From Zygaena filipendulae (taxonomy: Eukaryota > Arthropoda > Insecta > Lepidoptera > Zygaenidae), in assembly GCA_907165275.2 (NCBI GenBank), contig OU015673.1:8616001-8680000 (forward strand): a stretch of DNA of 64,000 nt, given 5' to 3'. The position numbers were made by a program, and so were the translations under genes. The notes beneath the pieces are model-generated. The model was not told the origin of the DNA. It searched no databases and saw only the letters and a list, made by a program, of their open reading frames with translations. Shown here piece after piece: positions 33,582 to 44,189 of this stretch (position 1 is its first letter; each line of letters opens with the position of its first letter).

Positions 33582-36500
33582 CCCCCTCAATCGGGTCCGC
33601 GCCTTGTCGTGGCGAGGGGGCTTAGTAGCGGCTGGATGCATTTTTCCCAGCCGTGAAGCTAAGCGGACCCGCTAGCATATCGTAATCCTGCTCTGAGTGT
33701 CGTGGTCATGTCTCGCGGCTCGGAGTGGGACCGAGGGTTCACCGTCAAAAGTGGACCGCGAGGAAGAAAACCTCTATAAAAAATTACCCCGGATCCCCCG
33801 CTTGTGGCGGTCGCCGGGGGGTTCGCCGGGGACTGTGGCCCGGATACGAGGCCGTCACGGGGGGCATATCCCGAAACCACATAGCAACAACAAAGATGAA
33901 AGCGCAAAAGGACAATAACAGAATACCCCAGGAGGGTACCGGCCTCGAAAGGGCTGGAGAACCCCTCCCTGGGCCCTCGGGCTCAGGCAGCTCCTCGTAT
34001 CTGGGGGGGGCACCTTTGCGTTCCGTCTTTAATGACGAAGAAGGAGTTAGAAGAAGAGTAAAGCGGGTGAAACACCGCCCGCTCATTGTAGATCCCCAAC
34101 TCATTAAGAGCTGGAAGGGCTGGCCCGAGGACCTCACGACCCTCACAGAGCAGGAGATACACGACCAGGTCCGTCGGGAGTGTTCATCTCTTGTTAAGGA
34201 GTTCATTGAGGAACGGGCAGCCTTCCGCGATTCGGGTGATCCTTGCGACAGTCGTGGGCCAATCTGGGAGCTCGTGTGGACCCTCTCAGAGGAAGAGCTC
34301 CAAGAAGAGGTCAGACGCGACATGTCGTATAGGATCACATATTTCATAGACAAGAGGAAGCAGCAGCTAATAACTGCCACCCCCGCGGCGACTGCCGCTC
34401 CGCCGTCTGGTTCGGGCGTGGGGAAAATTGCCGCCCCCTCTTTGAAATCACCTGTTGTGGTTTTAGAGAGGATGGAGGTATCTCCAGCGTCGGTCTCGGG
34501 CGGCCGTGCGTCAGTCGCCTGCTCGTCCCGTGACAGCAGCGGGACAAGGAAACGACTGCGAGAGGGTATGGAGGAGGACGATCCGCTCTCCGACAGCTCC
34601 GCCGGATCCCAGTCGGGAGGCGACGGACCTAAGAGGGGGCGCAAGAGCGCTAGGGCGAAGTCGCGCAACGTAGAGGAGCGCGTCGCCAGAGCCGGAAAAG
34701 GCTCGGGCTCGGGGGTTGGGGCTGCCTCGCTCAATGAGGCATCTTGCGACCTTAGAGACCGTATTTTTGAGGACACGGAGGTCATCTGCCGTGTCGCCGT
34801 GACGGCGGGACACCTGAAGGGCACAGATATCCGGGCCCTGAAGGAAGCGGCGGCACGGATAGATGACAGGGTCAAGGCCCTCGCTGAACGCTCCGTCACT
34901 GAGGAGACAGCAAGGCTGGCGTCGGAAAACGCTCGCCTGCGCGTGGAGGTTGACAGACTACGCAAGGAATTCGCCGCCCTCCGCGCGGAGATGATCGGAG
35001 CTCGAAGTGCTCCCACGCCACCCTCAGGTAGGCAAGAACAGGAGGCTCGGGAGCAGCCTCTCTCTCAGGAGGTGCTGCTGGCCACGATCCGACACATGGT
35101 CGAGGCCGCAGTTGAGGGGAGACTGCTTCCGGAGCGACGACGCCCACCCCTCCAACATGAGGGACGGTCGTCGCAACAAGAGGCTGCAGCTTCAGCTGCC
35201 GGCAATACTGCGCCGGCACCTGTGAGCCAGCCTAACAAGGGACCAAAGAAGGGATCTAAGAAGAGGGTAAAGGAACCCTCCCAACCGGTCCCAGAGAAGG
35301 ATGCCCCCCGTTCACTCCCACCAGCTCCGGCGAATATGGACGCTGGCTACTCGGAGGTAGTGAAACGGGGGAAGAAAAAGAAGAAGGGAAAGGCTGCCCC
35401 GACATCGGCGCCTGGCGCACCGGCGAAGAAGTCTCCGCCGGGACAATCGGCGCCGGGGTCGGCGACAACCAAGTCAAAGAAAGGGAAGGCGGCTAGGCCC
35501 AAAGCGCCAGGGCCGAAAAGACTCCGCCTCCCTCGCTCGGCGGCAGTAGTCATCCAGCTGCAGCCGGAAGCCGAGCGGGGGGGTCGCAGCTACCGCGACG
35601 TGCTGACCGAGGCCGCGTCCAAAATAAAACTGACCGACCTCGGCATCACTGATATGAAGTTTAGGTGCGCCGTAACCGGAGCACGCATCTTGGAGGTGCC
35701 AGGGGCGGACAGCGGCGAGAAAGCAGACGCCCTCGCCGCTGCTATGAGAGGAATCTTCCCCGCTGAAGATGTGCGGGTCACCAGGCCGGAGAAACGCGCA
35801 GAGCTGCGCATCTCTGGTCTGGATGACTCTGTTACCAGCGGGGAAGTAGCAGCCAAGGTTGCCCAGCAGGGTGACTGCCCGGAGGGGTCCGTATCAGTCG
35901 GAGAAATCCGGCATGCCTCCTCCGGAATCGGCACCGCCTGGGTGCGCTGTCCGGTCGCGGCGGCTAAGGCGCTGGCGCTTAAAGGGCGTCTCCTGGTGGG
36001 GTGGGTGGCAGCCAAAGTCACATTGCTGCCGCCCCGACCTCTGCGGTGCTTCCGCTGTCTCCACGCGGGACATGTGGGGATCAAGTGCACCGCGGAGGTC
36101 GATCGAGGTGGCCTATGCTACCGCTGTGGCCAGCCTGGCCACGTTGCGGCAGCGTGCAGCAGCCAGCCTCGGTGCGTCTTGTGCGCCGAGGCTGGCAAAC
36201 CAGCGGGGCACCGTTTGGGGTCGCAGAACTGCAGCGCCCCCAAACGTGGCCAAAGAAGATCGCCCAAAGCGGCCGGAGCGACTCCGGCCGCCGCCGGTGA
36301 AGCCCAGCCCGCAGCGGCCGGGCAAGAATCCGCCATGGCGGTGACATAGACCACCATGACGAGGTCCTCCGGGTGACAGAGTGGGGTACCTCTGCCGCCC
36401 GTCGGAAGGGACCTCGAGACTATGTGGCGCGTTAGGTGTTCCGGCGCGCCACTCCTATTATTATTTTTAGCAGAAGAAGGAGGGGGGACTTAGGTCCCCC

Positions 36501-36710
36501 GGGATTAAGTCCCAGAAAAGGAGCCGGACGCTCGGCTATGCGCTGTCGGGGTCGCGGAGCATGCGAGAGCGAATCCCGTGACCCCGACGCTAGGCGCTGA
36601 GAAGGAACACCCCAGGGTTTTTAGTGGGTAGATCGCCCTTGTCAGGGCGGAGTCCCACATAACCACCGCCTCTTACCCTATGGCGGTGGTATGCATAAAG
36701 CATTTTCCCT

Positions 36711-36742
<32 letters not shown>
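33582..36742 (+). mobile_element. E5: ORF1-only SART-related element
   Basis: 3,161 bp with an E4-type 5' end (ribozyme and leader) but a CCCAGGG-type 3' domain, and a 28-A tail. No ORF2. Nearly identical to E10. Confidence 0.82.
33896..36349 (+). CDS. ORF1 protein (Gag-like) of E5
   Basis: 817 residues. I chose the ATG at 33896 because it matches the position of the starts in E4, E10 and E14. The frame is also open upstream to an earlier ATG at 33725 inside the leader. Features: acidic serine-rich segment, coiled coil (LRVEVDRLRKEFAALRAEM), basic KKKKKGKA linker, conserved domain from RSAAVVIQLQPEAERGGRSY, and three zinc knuckles (CFRCLHAGHVGIKC, CYRCGQPGHVAAAC, CVLCAEAGKPAGH...). Intact. 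Confidence 0.85.
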   Translation: MKAQKDNNRIPQEGTGLERAGEPLPGPSGSGSSSYLGGAPLRSVFNDEEGVRRRVKRVKHRPLIVDPQLIKSWKGWPEDLTTLTEQEIHDQVRRECSSLVKEFIEERAAFRDSGDPCDSRGPIWELVWTLSEEELQEEVRRDMSYRITYFIDKRKQQLITATPAATAAPPSGSGVGKIAAPSLKSPVVVLERMEVSPASVSGGRASVACSSRDSSGTRKRLREGMEEDDPLSDSSAGSQSGGDGPKRGRKSARAKSRNVEERVARAGKGSGSGVGAASLNEASCDLRDRIFEDTEVICRVAVTAGHLKGTDIRALKEAAARIDDRVKALAERSVTEETARLASENARLRVEVDRLRKEFAALRAEMIGARSAPTPPSGRQEQEAREQPLSQEVLLATIRHMVEAAVEGRLLPERRRPPLQHEGRSSQQEAAASAAGNTAPAPVSQPNKGPKKGSKKRVKEPSQPVPEKDAPRSLPPAPANMDAGYSEVVKRGKKKKKGKAAPTSAPGAPAKKSPPGQSAPGSATTKSKKGKAARPKAPGPKRLRLPRSAAVVIQLQPEAERGGRSYRDVLTEAASKIKLTDLGITDMKFRCAVTGARILEVPGADSGEKADALAAAMRGIFPAEDVRVTRPEKRAELRISGLDDSVTSGEVAAKVAQQGDCPEGSVSVGEIRHASSGIGTAWVRCPVAAAKALALKGRLLVGWVAAKVTLLPPRPLRCFRCLHAGHVGIKCTAEVDRGGLCYRCGQPGHVAAACSSQPRCVLCAEAGKPAGHRLGSQNCSAPKRGQRRSPKAAGATPAAAGEAQPAAAGQESAMAVT

Positions 36743-36744
<2 letters not shown>

Positions 36745-36796
36745 TTAGGTTAGGTTAGGTTAGGTTAGGTTAGGTTAGGTTAGGTTAGGTTAGGTT

Positions 36797-37421
36797 GACG
36801 ACCCACGGTGAAGCCAAGAGGAACCCAGAGGCGGGGCCAGTATGGTCGGTTGCGGCGCCGGTACGCACTCCCGGTGCCGCCCTTCCCGAGGCCACGGGCC
36901 GCTTCCTCGGGGTGTGTGGACAGCCCGGACGAAGTGGCCCGAGTGGGAGGCGCTGCTGCCCTCACGGGCGGCGGCGTGGAGGGTCTGTGGGGGAGGGGGA
37001 GCGTCGGTCTGACCAGCCGAGCTTCCCAACCCCTGCGGCCTTTTGGCGGCGGGTCCCCATCCCGCTGCCGGGGACTTCGGGCGTCGGACGTGGGGCCGTG
37101 CGGCGCCCACTACATGGAGTCCCCGAGAAGGAAGGATGGCGGTGCGTCGCGTGTTCCGATGCATCGTCATCACGGAGGCGGTGCCCGTCTCGGGCTGGCG
37201 CTGCCGGGGCTGCGGAGCATGCGAAAGCGATCCCGTGGCCCCGGCAACAGGCGCGGAGGCGGTGAACACCCCAGGGTTTTTAGTGGGTAGTATTCCCGCC
37301 CTTCTCAGGGCGGGTCGCCCTTTTCAGGGCGGAGTCCCACATAACCATCGCCCGCCCCAGGGCGGTGGTATGCATAAAGCATTTTCCCTGGGTCAAAAAA
37401 AAAAAAAAAAAAAAAAAAAAA
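36797..37421 (+). mobile_element. E6: 5'-truncated non-coding element
   Basis: 625 bp. It starts inside ribozyme P4 (GACGACCCACGGTGAAGCC), so P1-P3 are lost. The CCCAGGG-type 3' domain and a 27-A tail are intact. The inner hairpin CGCCC/GGGCG and a shortened third stem differ from E1 but remain paired. Confidence 0.72.
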
Positions 37422-37525
37422 GGTTAGGTTAGGTTAGGTTAGGTTAGGTTAGGTTAGGTTAGGTTAGGTTAGGTTAGGTTAGGTTAGGTTAGGTTAGGTT
37501 AGGTTAGGTTAGGTTAGGTTAGGTT

Positions 37526-37676
37526 CCCCCTCACCCCCTGGAGTTCTGCCTCCGGGGGACCCCGGGCCTTGTCGTGGCGAGGGGGCCCGAACCACATCGG
37601 CGCGGACTGCTCTATGTCTCATCATGGTACATGAGGCATAGGGTGTGTCTATGTGCGGGTGTGGTCGCGAACCGGG
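37526..37676 (+). ncRNA. HDV-like ribozyme fold of the autonomous element
   Basis: P1 CCCCCTC (37526-37532) with GAGGGGG (37579-37585). The P1-P2 joint carries an extra hairpin CCCCC/GGGGG (37534-37558). P2 CCCGG (37561-37565) with CCGGG (37672-37676). P3 GCC/GGC around TTGTCGT (37566-37578). A long P4 is closed by CCACATC (37592-37598) with GGTGTGG (37658-37664). The joining strand is TCGCGAA, with candidate catalytic C at 37668 in CGAA. The P3 loop is the same as in the short elements although the other helices differ. Confidence 0.65.
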
Positions 37677-38261
37677 AGGGCGGCATTACCCGGTCCTCGG
37701 GCTTGGTAAGGCCGTCTACATTATTCGCGCTCTTTGTTCGGAGTATTCGGCGTTGCTCTCGACTCTGAGTCAGCGAAAAAGGAGGTGGCTTTCACAGCCT
37801 TTGTACATATTGTACAGCGACGCGCTCTATTGAGCTTGTGCATCCTTGCACGGAGGGGTGAGAGGCTCTTTACACCTCTCACGGCGCGGCGGGCCACAGG
37901 GCCAATGTGCCTATGTTGGTTAGGGATTATACGTCCCCCGTCGGGCGAACTTGTTATCCGGTTGCCTCTGTGGTCATGTCTCGCAAGCGACCGGACCAAG
38001 GAGCTTGCCTTGACCGGCCGGCCCAAGGGGAAGGAAAACCCCAATAAAAAACCCGCAATGAGTGCGCGCTGGGGCGCCCTTAGGGGCCTTGCGTGGCGCC
38101 ACTCCCCTGCTCTCTGAGCAGGTGCTCGGTGCGTTAAATCGGACAGCTAGCGGCCGACTCGTGGGCACCTCCCGCACCCACGCAGTAGTAGGGACAGCTA
38201 AGCTTGGGCATGCTTAGTGGTATTTTAAAAGCCCACTATAAGCATTTACCCGCCGTCAACA

Positions 38262-40517
38262 ATGCTCCTCTCCCGAGGACGTTGGGGGACGGCAAGTAGT
38301 CATGAAGGAGAGCTTATGGGACCAAAAATAAATCAAATTAAAAGTAAAAGTAAAGAGAAGGTAGAGGAGAAGAGGGAGGAGCTCGAAAAAGAGCTCAGAG
38401 TTGTTGTCGTGCGTACGCCGACGCCGTCAACATCTCGTGCAGCGGAGGCTGCAGACCGCCATAGGGCGGACAATAGCGCCACAGCGCTCTCTGACTCGGA
38501 CGACGGATCGATGTACAGCGTACCATCTGTAGCATCGGTCCGACTGTTCGAGTCACCGGAGCCAGGCAGCTCCAAGTTCTGGAGGGAGAGAAACAGGAAG
38601 AGGGCTCGACTGTCGGACGAGGAGTTTAGTTCGACAGAGTCGCCTTCTACTGGCACAAAGAAGAGGGGCCGCGGAAGACCCCCCACAACCGGGGAATACG
38701 TGGGCCTTGCCGAAGCCAAGAGAGCCTTGGCCAGGGAGCAGGAAGAGGAGCTTGAGAGGCGAGCCCAGGCCGAGCTCCTAGACCTGATGGCGGAGGCAAG
38801 GATCACGAGATCTTCGTGCCCCACCCCCATGGAAGCGACTCAACATCCCGGTCCAGAGGTCTCGGCCGACGTCCATAAACGGATAGAGGCCAGCATCGGG
38901 ATTGTTGAGAAGGTAATGAAGACCTCCGCGAACCTGAAGGGCACGTACGTGAGTGCCCTGAAGAAGGCGGTGACGTGCTTGCGCGAGGACTTCTATGAGT
39001 TGGCCAAGCGCACTGTCACGGAGGAGACGAGGATACTCCAGGAGGACAACGCGCGCCTCCGACGACTCCTGGAGTCTCTCCAAAAAGAGATGGCGGAGCT
39101 GCGGACCCTGATGCAGGACAGGCGACCGCAGGAGACCCCCCAGACGCCTACTGACCTGGAAGAGCTGGAGAGTAGGCTGATGGGGCGGTTGGTTGACCGT
39201 CTCAACGCGCGCATAGAGGGACTGGAGCCTCGACTCAACCCCGAGCCGAAACTCCGGCCCCCGTTGGCGGCGGACCGAAAGGAGAAAAATAGAAGAGAGC
39301 TGGGAGGGCCCTCGAGGCCAACCCAGAAGCAAGACTTCCTCAAAAAGAACGCACCCCCGTCGGAAGGGATGGAGGGGACAGCGATAAAGAAAAAGGGGAA
39401 AACCAAAAGCAAGAAGAGGAACGAGGATGAAAGTGTGGCCAGAGCATCACAGCCGGAGCCCACTCAGGTTCCGTCGACGTCCCGCGCCCTTGCGGCGACC
39501 CAGTCCGACCAGAAAGACTCCAGAGAGAGCTGGGCGACGGTCGTCTACAAGGGCGGAAAGAGGAAAACGACCCAGGGGGCTCCGGCTCAACCTACGAGGA
39601 GGCCCCAAACGAAAGCGAAACAAGCGCAAAGGGCGCGCAACACGGATAAGACTCCGACCCGGCCGCGACCGGGGGAGGCCAGAAGGGCTTCCAAACCTGC
39701 ACCGAAGCCCAAGCTGAAGGCTCCTAAATCCGCGGCCGTGGTCATATCCCTGACCAAGGACGCCGAGGAGAGAGGTGTCACCTACGCGACAGTGGTCCGC
39801 GAGGCGAAGACCAAAGTCGACTTGGCGGACGCGGGCATCGAGTCCGTGAAGTTCCGCAGGGCGGCGACGGGGGCTGCTATATTGCAGATACCCGGCGCCT
39901 CCAGCGGACCGAAGGCTGAGGTGCTGGCCGAGAAGCTGAAGGCGGCCATCTCTGGCGAGGGAGTCAGGATTTACACTCCGGTGAAGTGCATCGACGTTAG
40001 GGTCACAGAGTTGGACGACTCGGTCACTTCATCGGAGCTGCAGGAAGCCCTCGCCCAGAAAGGGCAGTGCCCGGCGGAACACATCCGCGTTGGCGCGCTG
40101 AGGCTCGACCGCAGGGGCATGAACGCCGCATGGGCGCAGGTGCCGATTACCGCCGCCAAGATGCTGGTGGGCGGTAAATTCAAGATCGGCTTCATCGAGG
40201 GCAAGATAACCCCTGCGAAGCCCAGGCAGACCCGGTGCTTCAGGTGCCTGAGATTGGGGCACGTTGCAGCGAAGTGCCCCGATGAGGACCGGAGCCAGCT
40301 GTGCTACAGATGTAGCCAGCCGGGGCACCGGGCATCATCTTGCAGCGCCAAACCCCACTGCGTGCTTTGCGCGGACGCCGGGAAGAAGGCGGACCACCGA
40401 CTGGGAGGGAAAAACTGTTCGGCCCCCAGTCAGGTGAAGAAGAAGAAGCCAGTGGCGAACACGGATGCCGCCCAGCCGACGGGCGCGATGGAGACTGGAG
40501 AAATCGCAGGGGACTAA
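38262..40517 (+). CDS. ORF1 protein of the SART-like element E7
   Basis: 751 residues from the first ATG; a second ATG at 38316 (MGPKINQIKSKSK) would give 733. Contents in order: Ser/Asp-rich region, an AT-hook-like KKRGRGRPPTTGEY, coiled coil (ARLRRLLESLQKEMAELRTL), basic linker, the conserved domain from KSAAVVISLTKDAEERG, and three zinc knuckles CFRCLRLGHVAAKC, CYRCSQPGHRASSC and CVLCADAGKKADH. The stop TAA (40515-40517) overlaps the ORF2 ATG as TAATG. Confidence 0.87.
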   Translation: MLLSRGRWGTASSHEGELMGPKINQIKSKSKEKVEEKREELEKELRVVVVRTPTPSTSRAAEAADRHRADNSATALSDSDDGSMYSVPSVASVRLFESPEPGSSKFWRERNRKRARLSDEEFSSTESPSTGTKKRGRGRPPTTGEYVGLAEAKRALAREQEEELERRAQAELLDLMAEARITRSSCPTPMEATQHPGPEVSADVHKRIEASIGIVEKVMKTSANLKGTYVSALKKAVTCLREDFYELAKRTVTEETRILQEDNARLRRLLESLQKEMAELRTLMQDRRPQETPQTPTDLEELESRLMGRLVDRLNARIEGLEPRLNPEPKLRPPLAADRKEKNRRELGGPSRPTQKQDFLKKNAPPSEGMEGTAIKKKGKTKSKKRNEDESVARASQPEPTQVPSTSRALAATQSDQKDSRESWATVVYKGGKRKTTQGAPAQPTRRPQTKAKQAQRARNTDKTPTRPRPGEARRASKPAPKPKLKAPKSAAVVISLTKDAEERGVTYATVVREAKTKVDLADAGIESVKFRRAATGAAILQIPGASSGPKAEVLAEKLKAAISGEGVRIYTPVKCIDVRVTELDDSVTSSELQEALAQKGQCPAEHIRVGALRLDRRGMNAAWAQVPITAAKMLVGGKFKIGFIEGKITPAKPRQTRCFRCLRLGHVAAKCPDEDRSQLCYRCSQPGHRASSCSAKPHCVLCADAGKKADHRLGGKNCSAPSQVKKKKPVANTDAAQPTGAMETGEIAGD

Positions 40518-43500
40518 TGGCCCTGCGGTTTCTTCAGACGAATATCAACCACTGCGCCAGGGCTCAGGATCTTCTTCTCCAGAGCCTGGCGCAGTGGAAG
40601 ATACACATCGCCGTGGTCGCCGAGCCATATTTGGTCCCAGATCGGGGTAACTGGCTGGGCTCTCGCGACGGATCCGTCGCGATTGTTGTCAATAACATCG
40701 ACGGCAACAACGCGATTGCTTCGTCCCTGGTCGGAGTGGGCTGCGCGGCCTGCAAAGTTGGAGAGGTGGTCGTCGTGGGTGCTTACTTCTCGCCGAATAG
40801 GACTGTGGCGGAGTTCGAGTCCTATCTGGCGGGAGTAAGCAACATGGTCGAATGGGCGAGGCCTCAGAAGGTGATAGTGGCCGGAGACCTCAACGCCAAG
40901 TCTACGGTGTGGGGGTCTTCGGTCACCGATCGGTACGGAGAGGTGCTGATGGAGTGGATCGCAGCCCACAACCTGGTACCGCTCAACCAAGGGACGGAGC
41001 AGACCTGCGTGAGGCAGCAGGGCGGGTCCGTCGTGGATGTAGCTTTCGCGAGCCCCATCTTGGCGCGACGGATCCCGGGCTGGGAAGTCCTGACGGAGGT
41101 GGAGACCTTATCAGATCACCGGTATATCCGGTATCACGTTCTCCCTTCGTCAGCGACACCGATCAGCCCACCACCGGCAGAGACAGGACCCAGATGGTCG
41201 CTGAAGAGCCTGAACAAGGAAGAGGCTGAAGTGGCGTCTGTGGTCAGGGCTTGGTGCCCCGCACCCGAGGAGCCCACAATCGAGGGGGAGGTGGCCTGGT
41301 TTGCCGAGTCCGCGGCGCACATCTCCGATTGCGCCATGAAGCGGACGCAGAGGCCGCCCCCGAGAGACCAGGTGTACTGGTGGAATGCGGAGCTCGCGCA
41401 ACTCAGGCGCGACTGCGTGACCGCCAGAAACCAGTACACCAGGTACCGGAGAAGAAGAAGGAGGAATGACCCGGAGGAAGAGCGCCGCCTCTACGACGTG
41501 TACCGGGACGCGAGGACAGCCCTGCGCCGAGCGATAGCCGAGGCTAAGGAGCGGGCGTGGTCCGAGCTCATCGACACGCTCGAGTCGGACCCCTGGGGGC
41601 GGCCCTACAAACTCGTCATGAGTAAGCTCCGCCCCTGGGCCCCGCCGCTAACATCCGGGATGGAGCCGGCGCTACTGAGATCGGTGGTGTCGTCTCTGTT
41701 CCCGGCGGGGAACGCCCCCTTGGCCGAGACGGCCGAGCCGGCGCCTCAGGACTCCGTCCCTGAGGTGTCCGCCGGGGAGGTGGAGGCCGCAGTGTGCAGG
41801 CTCGCAGGCAAGAGGACCGCCCCCGGCCCGGATGGGGTGCACGGCCGGATCTGGGTCCTCGCCCTGCGGAACGAGTTGGGGGAGCGATTCCAGCGCCTCC
41901 TGACGAAGTGCCTGGAGGACGGGCGGTTCCCCGGGAGGTGGAAGCTGGGGAAGCTCGTCCTGCTGCGGAAGCCCGGCAGACCGGCGGACGCCCCGTCGGC
42001 GTACCGGCCGATTGTTCTGCTGAACGAGGACGGCAAGCTCTTCGAGCGCGTTATAGCCGGCCGCGTTCAGGGGCATCTGTCCACGGAGGGGCCGGACCTG
42101 GCCGACGCCCAGTATGGTTTCCGGAGGGGTCGCTCGACCATAGATGCGATCGGGAGGCTCCGGGACATATGCGAGGAGGAGGTGTCACAGGGCAGGGTAG
42201 TTATCGCGGTGTCTTTAGACATCGCTAACGCTTTTAACACCCTGCCCTGGGAGGCAATCCTGGAGGGGATGCGGCAACATAACCTGCCGCCCTACCTCAT
42301 AAGGATAGTGAAGAACTACCTCGAGGGCCGGGAGATCATCTTCCCGACCCGAGAAGGCTGGGGCCGTCACGCTGTGTCCCGGGGCGTACCGCAAGGGTCT
42401 GTGTTGGGCCCCTTGTTGTGGTCCATAGGCTACGACTGGGTCCTGCGGGGGTCGTTCGTCAATGGCGTCGAGGTGTTGTGCTACGCCGACGACACCCTCG
42501 TAGTGGCGAGAGGTCGCGACCACAGAGAGGCGAAACTGAAGGCGACGGCTGGGGTCGCTCAGGTTGTGGCGCGAATAAGGCGTCTGGGCCTCGAAGTGGC
42601 CCTCCACAAATCGGAGGCGATCGCCTTCCATGGCGCGCGCAGGGCTCCACCGGCCGGGGACGCCCTCGTGGTGAGCGGGTGTCCAATTGAGATCGGGTCC
42701 ACCCTGAAGTACCTGGGCCTGGTGTTGGACTCCCGCTGGACGTTCAAGCCGCACTTCGCGGCACTGGCCCCCAAGTTGGCCGCCACGGCTTCGGCTCTGA
42801 GCCGGATAATGCCGAACATCGGCGGGCCAGGCGGGGGGTGTCGCCGCCTATTCGCGGGCGTCATCCGGTCGATGGCATTGTACGGTTGCCCGATTTGGGC
42901 ATACGGGATGTCCTCCCAGAACGAGGCGGTGCTGAGGCGGTCGCAACGGGCTATAGCCACTAGGGTTGCGCGGGCCTACCGCACGGTGTCATACGATGCC
43001 GTGTGCGCTATAGCCGGAACCGCACCGTGGCAGCTCGAGGCGACCGCCCTGGCAGACATTCACTGGCACCGGGTGAGCGCGAGGCAGAGTGGGGAGGAGC
43101 CCTCCCCGGTGACAGTGAATGAGTGGAGAGAGCGCGGCCGGAGATGGGTCGCTCAAGAGTGGGCCCGTGGACTAGCGGCCTCAAGAGTTGGGGCGTGGAC
43201 CGTGTCAGCATTGCTGCCGGTCCTACCGGAATGGACGGGGAGGCGGTGGGGGCACCTGTCCTACCGACTTGTGCAGATGCTGTCCGGACACGGCTGTTTC
43301 GGCAGCTATCTGCACAAGATCGGTAGGGAACAGACCCCCGCTTGCCACCACTGTGGCTGCGCGGTGGATACCGCCAGCCACACCCTGAAGGACTGCCCGG
43401 CATGGGATGCTGAAAGAAGCTCCCTGTCGGGCCACATCGGACTTGATTTAAGCCTCCCCGCAGTAGTGGGGAGCATCCTGGAGAGTGACGCCAAGTGGAG

Positions 43501-43642
43501 GGCGTTCAGCGCCTTCTGCGAGGCCGTTTTGATGAAGAAGGAGGAGGCGGAGCGCCTGCGGGAGATCGCCCCAGACGCGCTGCCGCAGAGGAGGCGCAGG
43601 CCTGGTGGGCGGCGGCGGAATTTCCTCCGCCTCCCCCAGTAG
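40517..43642 (+). CDS. ORF2 of the SART-like element: endonuclease plus reverse transcriptase
   Basis: 1,041 residues from the ATG in the TAATG overlap; the frame is open further upstream but this start fits the known SART1 stop-start coupling. APE-type endonuclease at about 1-210: TNINHC near residue 9, AEPY (E36), GDLNAKS (D124, N126), SDHRYI (D200-H201). Reverse transcriptase: YRPIVLLNEDGKLFER, YGFRRGRSTIDAI, SLDIANAFNTLPW (D568), RGVPQGSVLGPLLW, CYADDTLVVA (D658-D659). C-terminal zinc finger CHHCGCAVDTASHTLKDC near 941. It nicks TTAGG repeats and primes reverse transcription there, by analogy with SART1. No disabling mutation seen. Confidence 0.9.
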   Translation: MALRFLQTNINHCARAQDLLLQSLAQWKIHIAVVAEPYLVPDRGNWLGSRDGSVAIVVNNIDGNNAIASSLVGVGCAACKVGEVVVVGAYFSPNRTVAEFESYLAGVSNMVEWARPQKVIVAGDLNAKSTVWGSSVTDRYGEVLMEWIAAHNLVPLNQGTEQTCVRQQGGSVVDVAFASPILARRIPGWEVLTEVETLSDHRYIRYHVLPSSATPISPPPAETGPRWSLKSLNKEEAEVASVVRAWCPAPEEPTIEGEVAWFAESAAHISDCAMKRTQRPPPRDQVYWWNAELAQLRRDCVTARNQYTRYRRRRRRNDPEEERRLYDVYRDARTALRRAIAEAKERAWSELIDTLESDPWGRPYKLVMSKLRPWAPPLTSGMEPALLRSVVSSLFPAGNAPLAETAEPAPQDSVPEVSAGEVEAAVCRLAGKRTAPGPDGVHGRIWVLALRNELGERFQRLLTKCLEDGRFPGRWKLGKLVLLRKPGRPADAPSAYRPIVLLNEDGKLFERVIAGRVQGHLSTEGPDLADAQYGFRRGRSTIDAIGRLRDICEEEVSQGRVVIAVSLDIANAFNTLPWEAILEGMRQHNLPPYLIRIVKNYLEGREIIFPTREGWGRHAVSRGVPQGSVLGPLLWSIGYDWVLRGSFVNGVEVLCYADDTLVVARGRDHREAKLKATAGVAQVVARIRRLGLEVALHKSEAIAFHGARRAPPAGDALVVSGCPIEIGSTLKYLGLVLDSRWTFKPHFAALAPKLAATASALSRIMPNIGGPGGGCRRLFAGVIRSMALYGCPIWAYGMSSQNEAVLRRSQRAIATRVARAYRTVSYDAVCAIAGTAPWQLEATALADIHWHRVSARQSGEEPSPVTVNEWRERGRRWVAQEWARGLAASRVGAWTVSALLPVLPEWTGRRWGHLSYRLVQMLSGHGCFGSYLHKIGREQTPACHHCGCAVDTASHTLKDCPAWDAERSSLSGHIGLDLSLPAVVGSILESDAKWRAFSAFCEAVLMKKEEAERLREIAPDALPQRRRRPGGRRRNFLRLPQ

Positions 43643-43798
43643 CACTGACCTCCAGGACTAAGACGATGGGCGTGCGCGCACCTGTGCGCGCCCAAGGAGA
43701 GCCGCGCGTCCGAGGACGCCACGCGGCGACCACTTGGCGGGGTTAAAGGACTAAGCCTTAGGCGATGCCTTGCCCCGCCATCGCGGAGTGGAGTGGGC

Positions 43799-43902
43799 CC
43801 TGGGGTTTTAGTGGGTAGGGGCCATTTTGGCCGAGTCCCACACTCCCCGCGCCACCTGTACATATCAGCCCAGGCGCGGGGGTGCGTAAATGCATTTCCC
43901 CA

Positions 43903-43904
<2 letters not shown>
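43799..43904 (+). ncRNA. Cloverleaf-like 3' domain of E7 (type CCTGGGG)
   Basis: Closing stem CCTGGGG (43799-43805) with CCCCAGG (43898-43904). Second stem GTGGG (43811-43815) with CCCAC (43837-43841), enclosing GGCC/GGCC. Third stem CCCCGCGCC (43845-43853) with GGCGCGGGG (43873-43881). Fourth stem TGC/GCA (43883-43894). A third independent version of the same architecture. Confidence 0.72.
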
Positions 43905-43935
<31 letters not shown>

Positions 43936-44189
43936 TTAGGTTAGGTTAGGTTAGGTTAGGTTAGGTTAGGTTAGGTTAGGTTAGGTTAGGTTAGGTTAGG
44001 TTAGGTTAGGTTAGGTTAGGTTCCCCCCCGAATTGGGTTCCCGCCTTGTCGTGGCGGGGGGGCTTAGTAGCCGTGGGTACTGTCCACCCACGGTGAAGCC
44101 AAGAGGAACCCTGAGGCGGGCCGGAATGCCGGTGAGTGCGGCGCTGAGAAGGGCCAGCGCTGCGCCCGACATGAGGCACCGAGACGGGT

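Larger units (their letters stand above)
37526..43933 (+). mobile_element. E7: full-length SART-like autonomous non-LTR element
   Basis: 6,408 bp inserted in TTAGG with a 28-A tail, close to the size known for SART1 of Bombyx. Order: ribozyme-like 5' end, long leader, ORF1, ORF2 (endonuclease and reverse transcriptase) overlapping by UAAUG, 3' UTR with cloverleaf domain. Both frames are open. It is the only visible source of ORF2 of this type in the window and the natural helper candidate for the ORF2-less elements. Confidence 0.88.

Noticed and set aside
33725..33895. Upstream ATG extensions of ORF1 in E5 (and 48346 in E10, 56679 in E14)
   Set aside because: They lie in the non-coding leader shared with E4, in different frames among copies, whereas the downstream ATG is at a consistent position.
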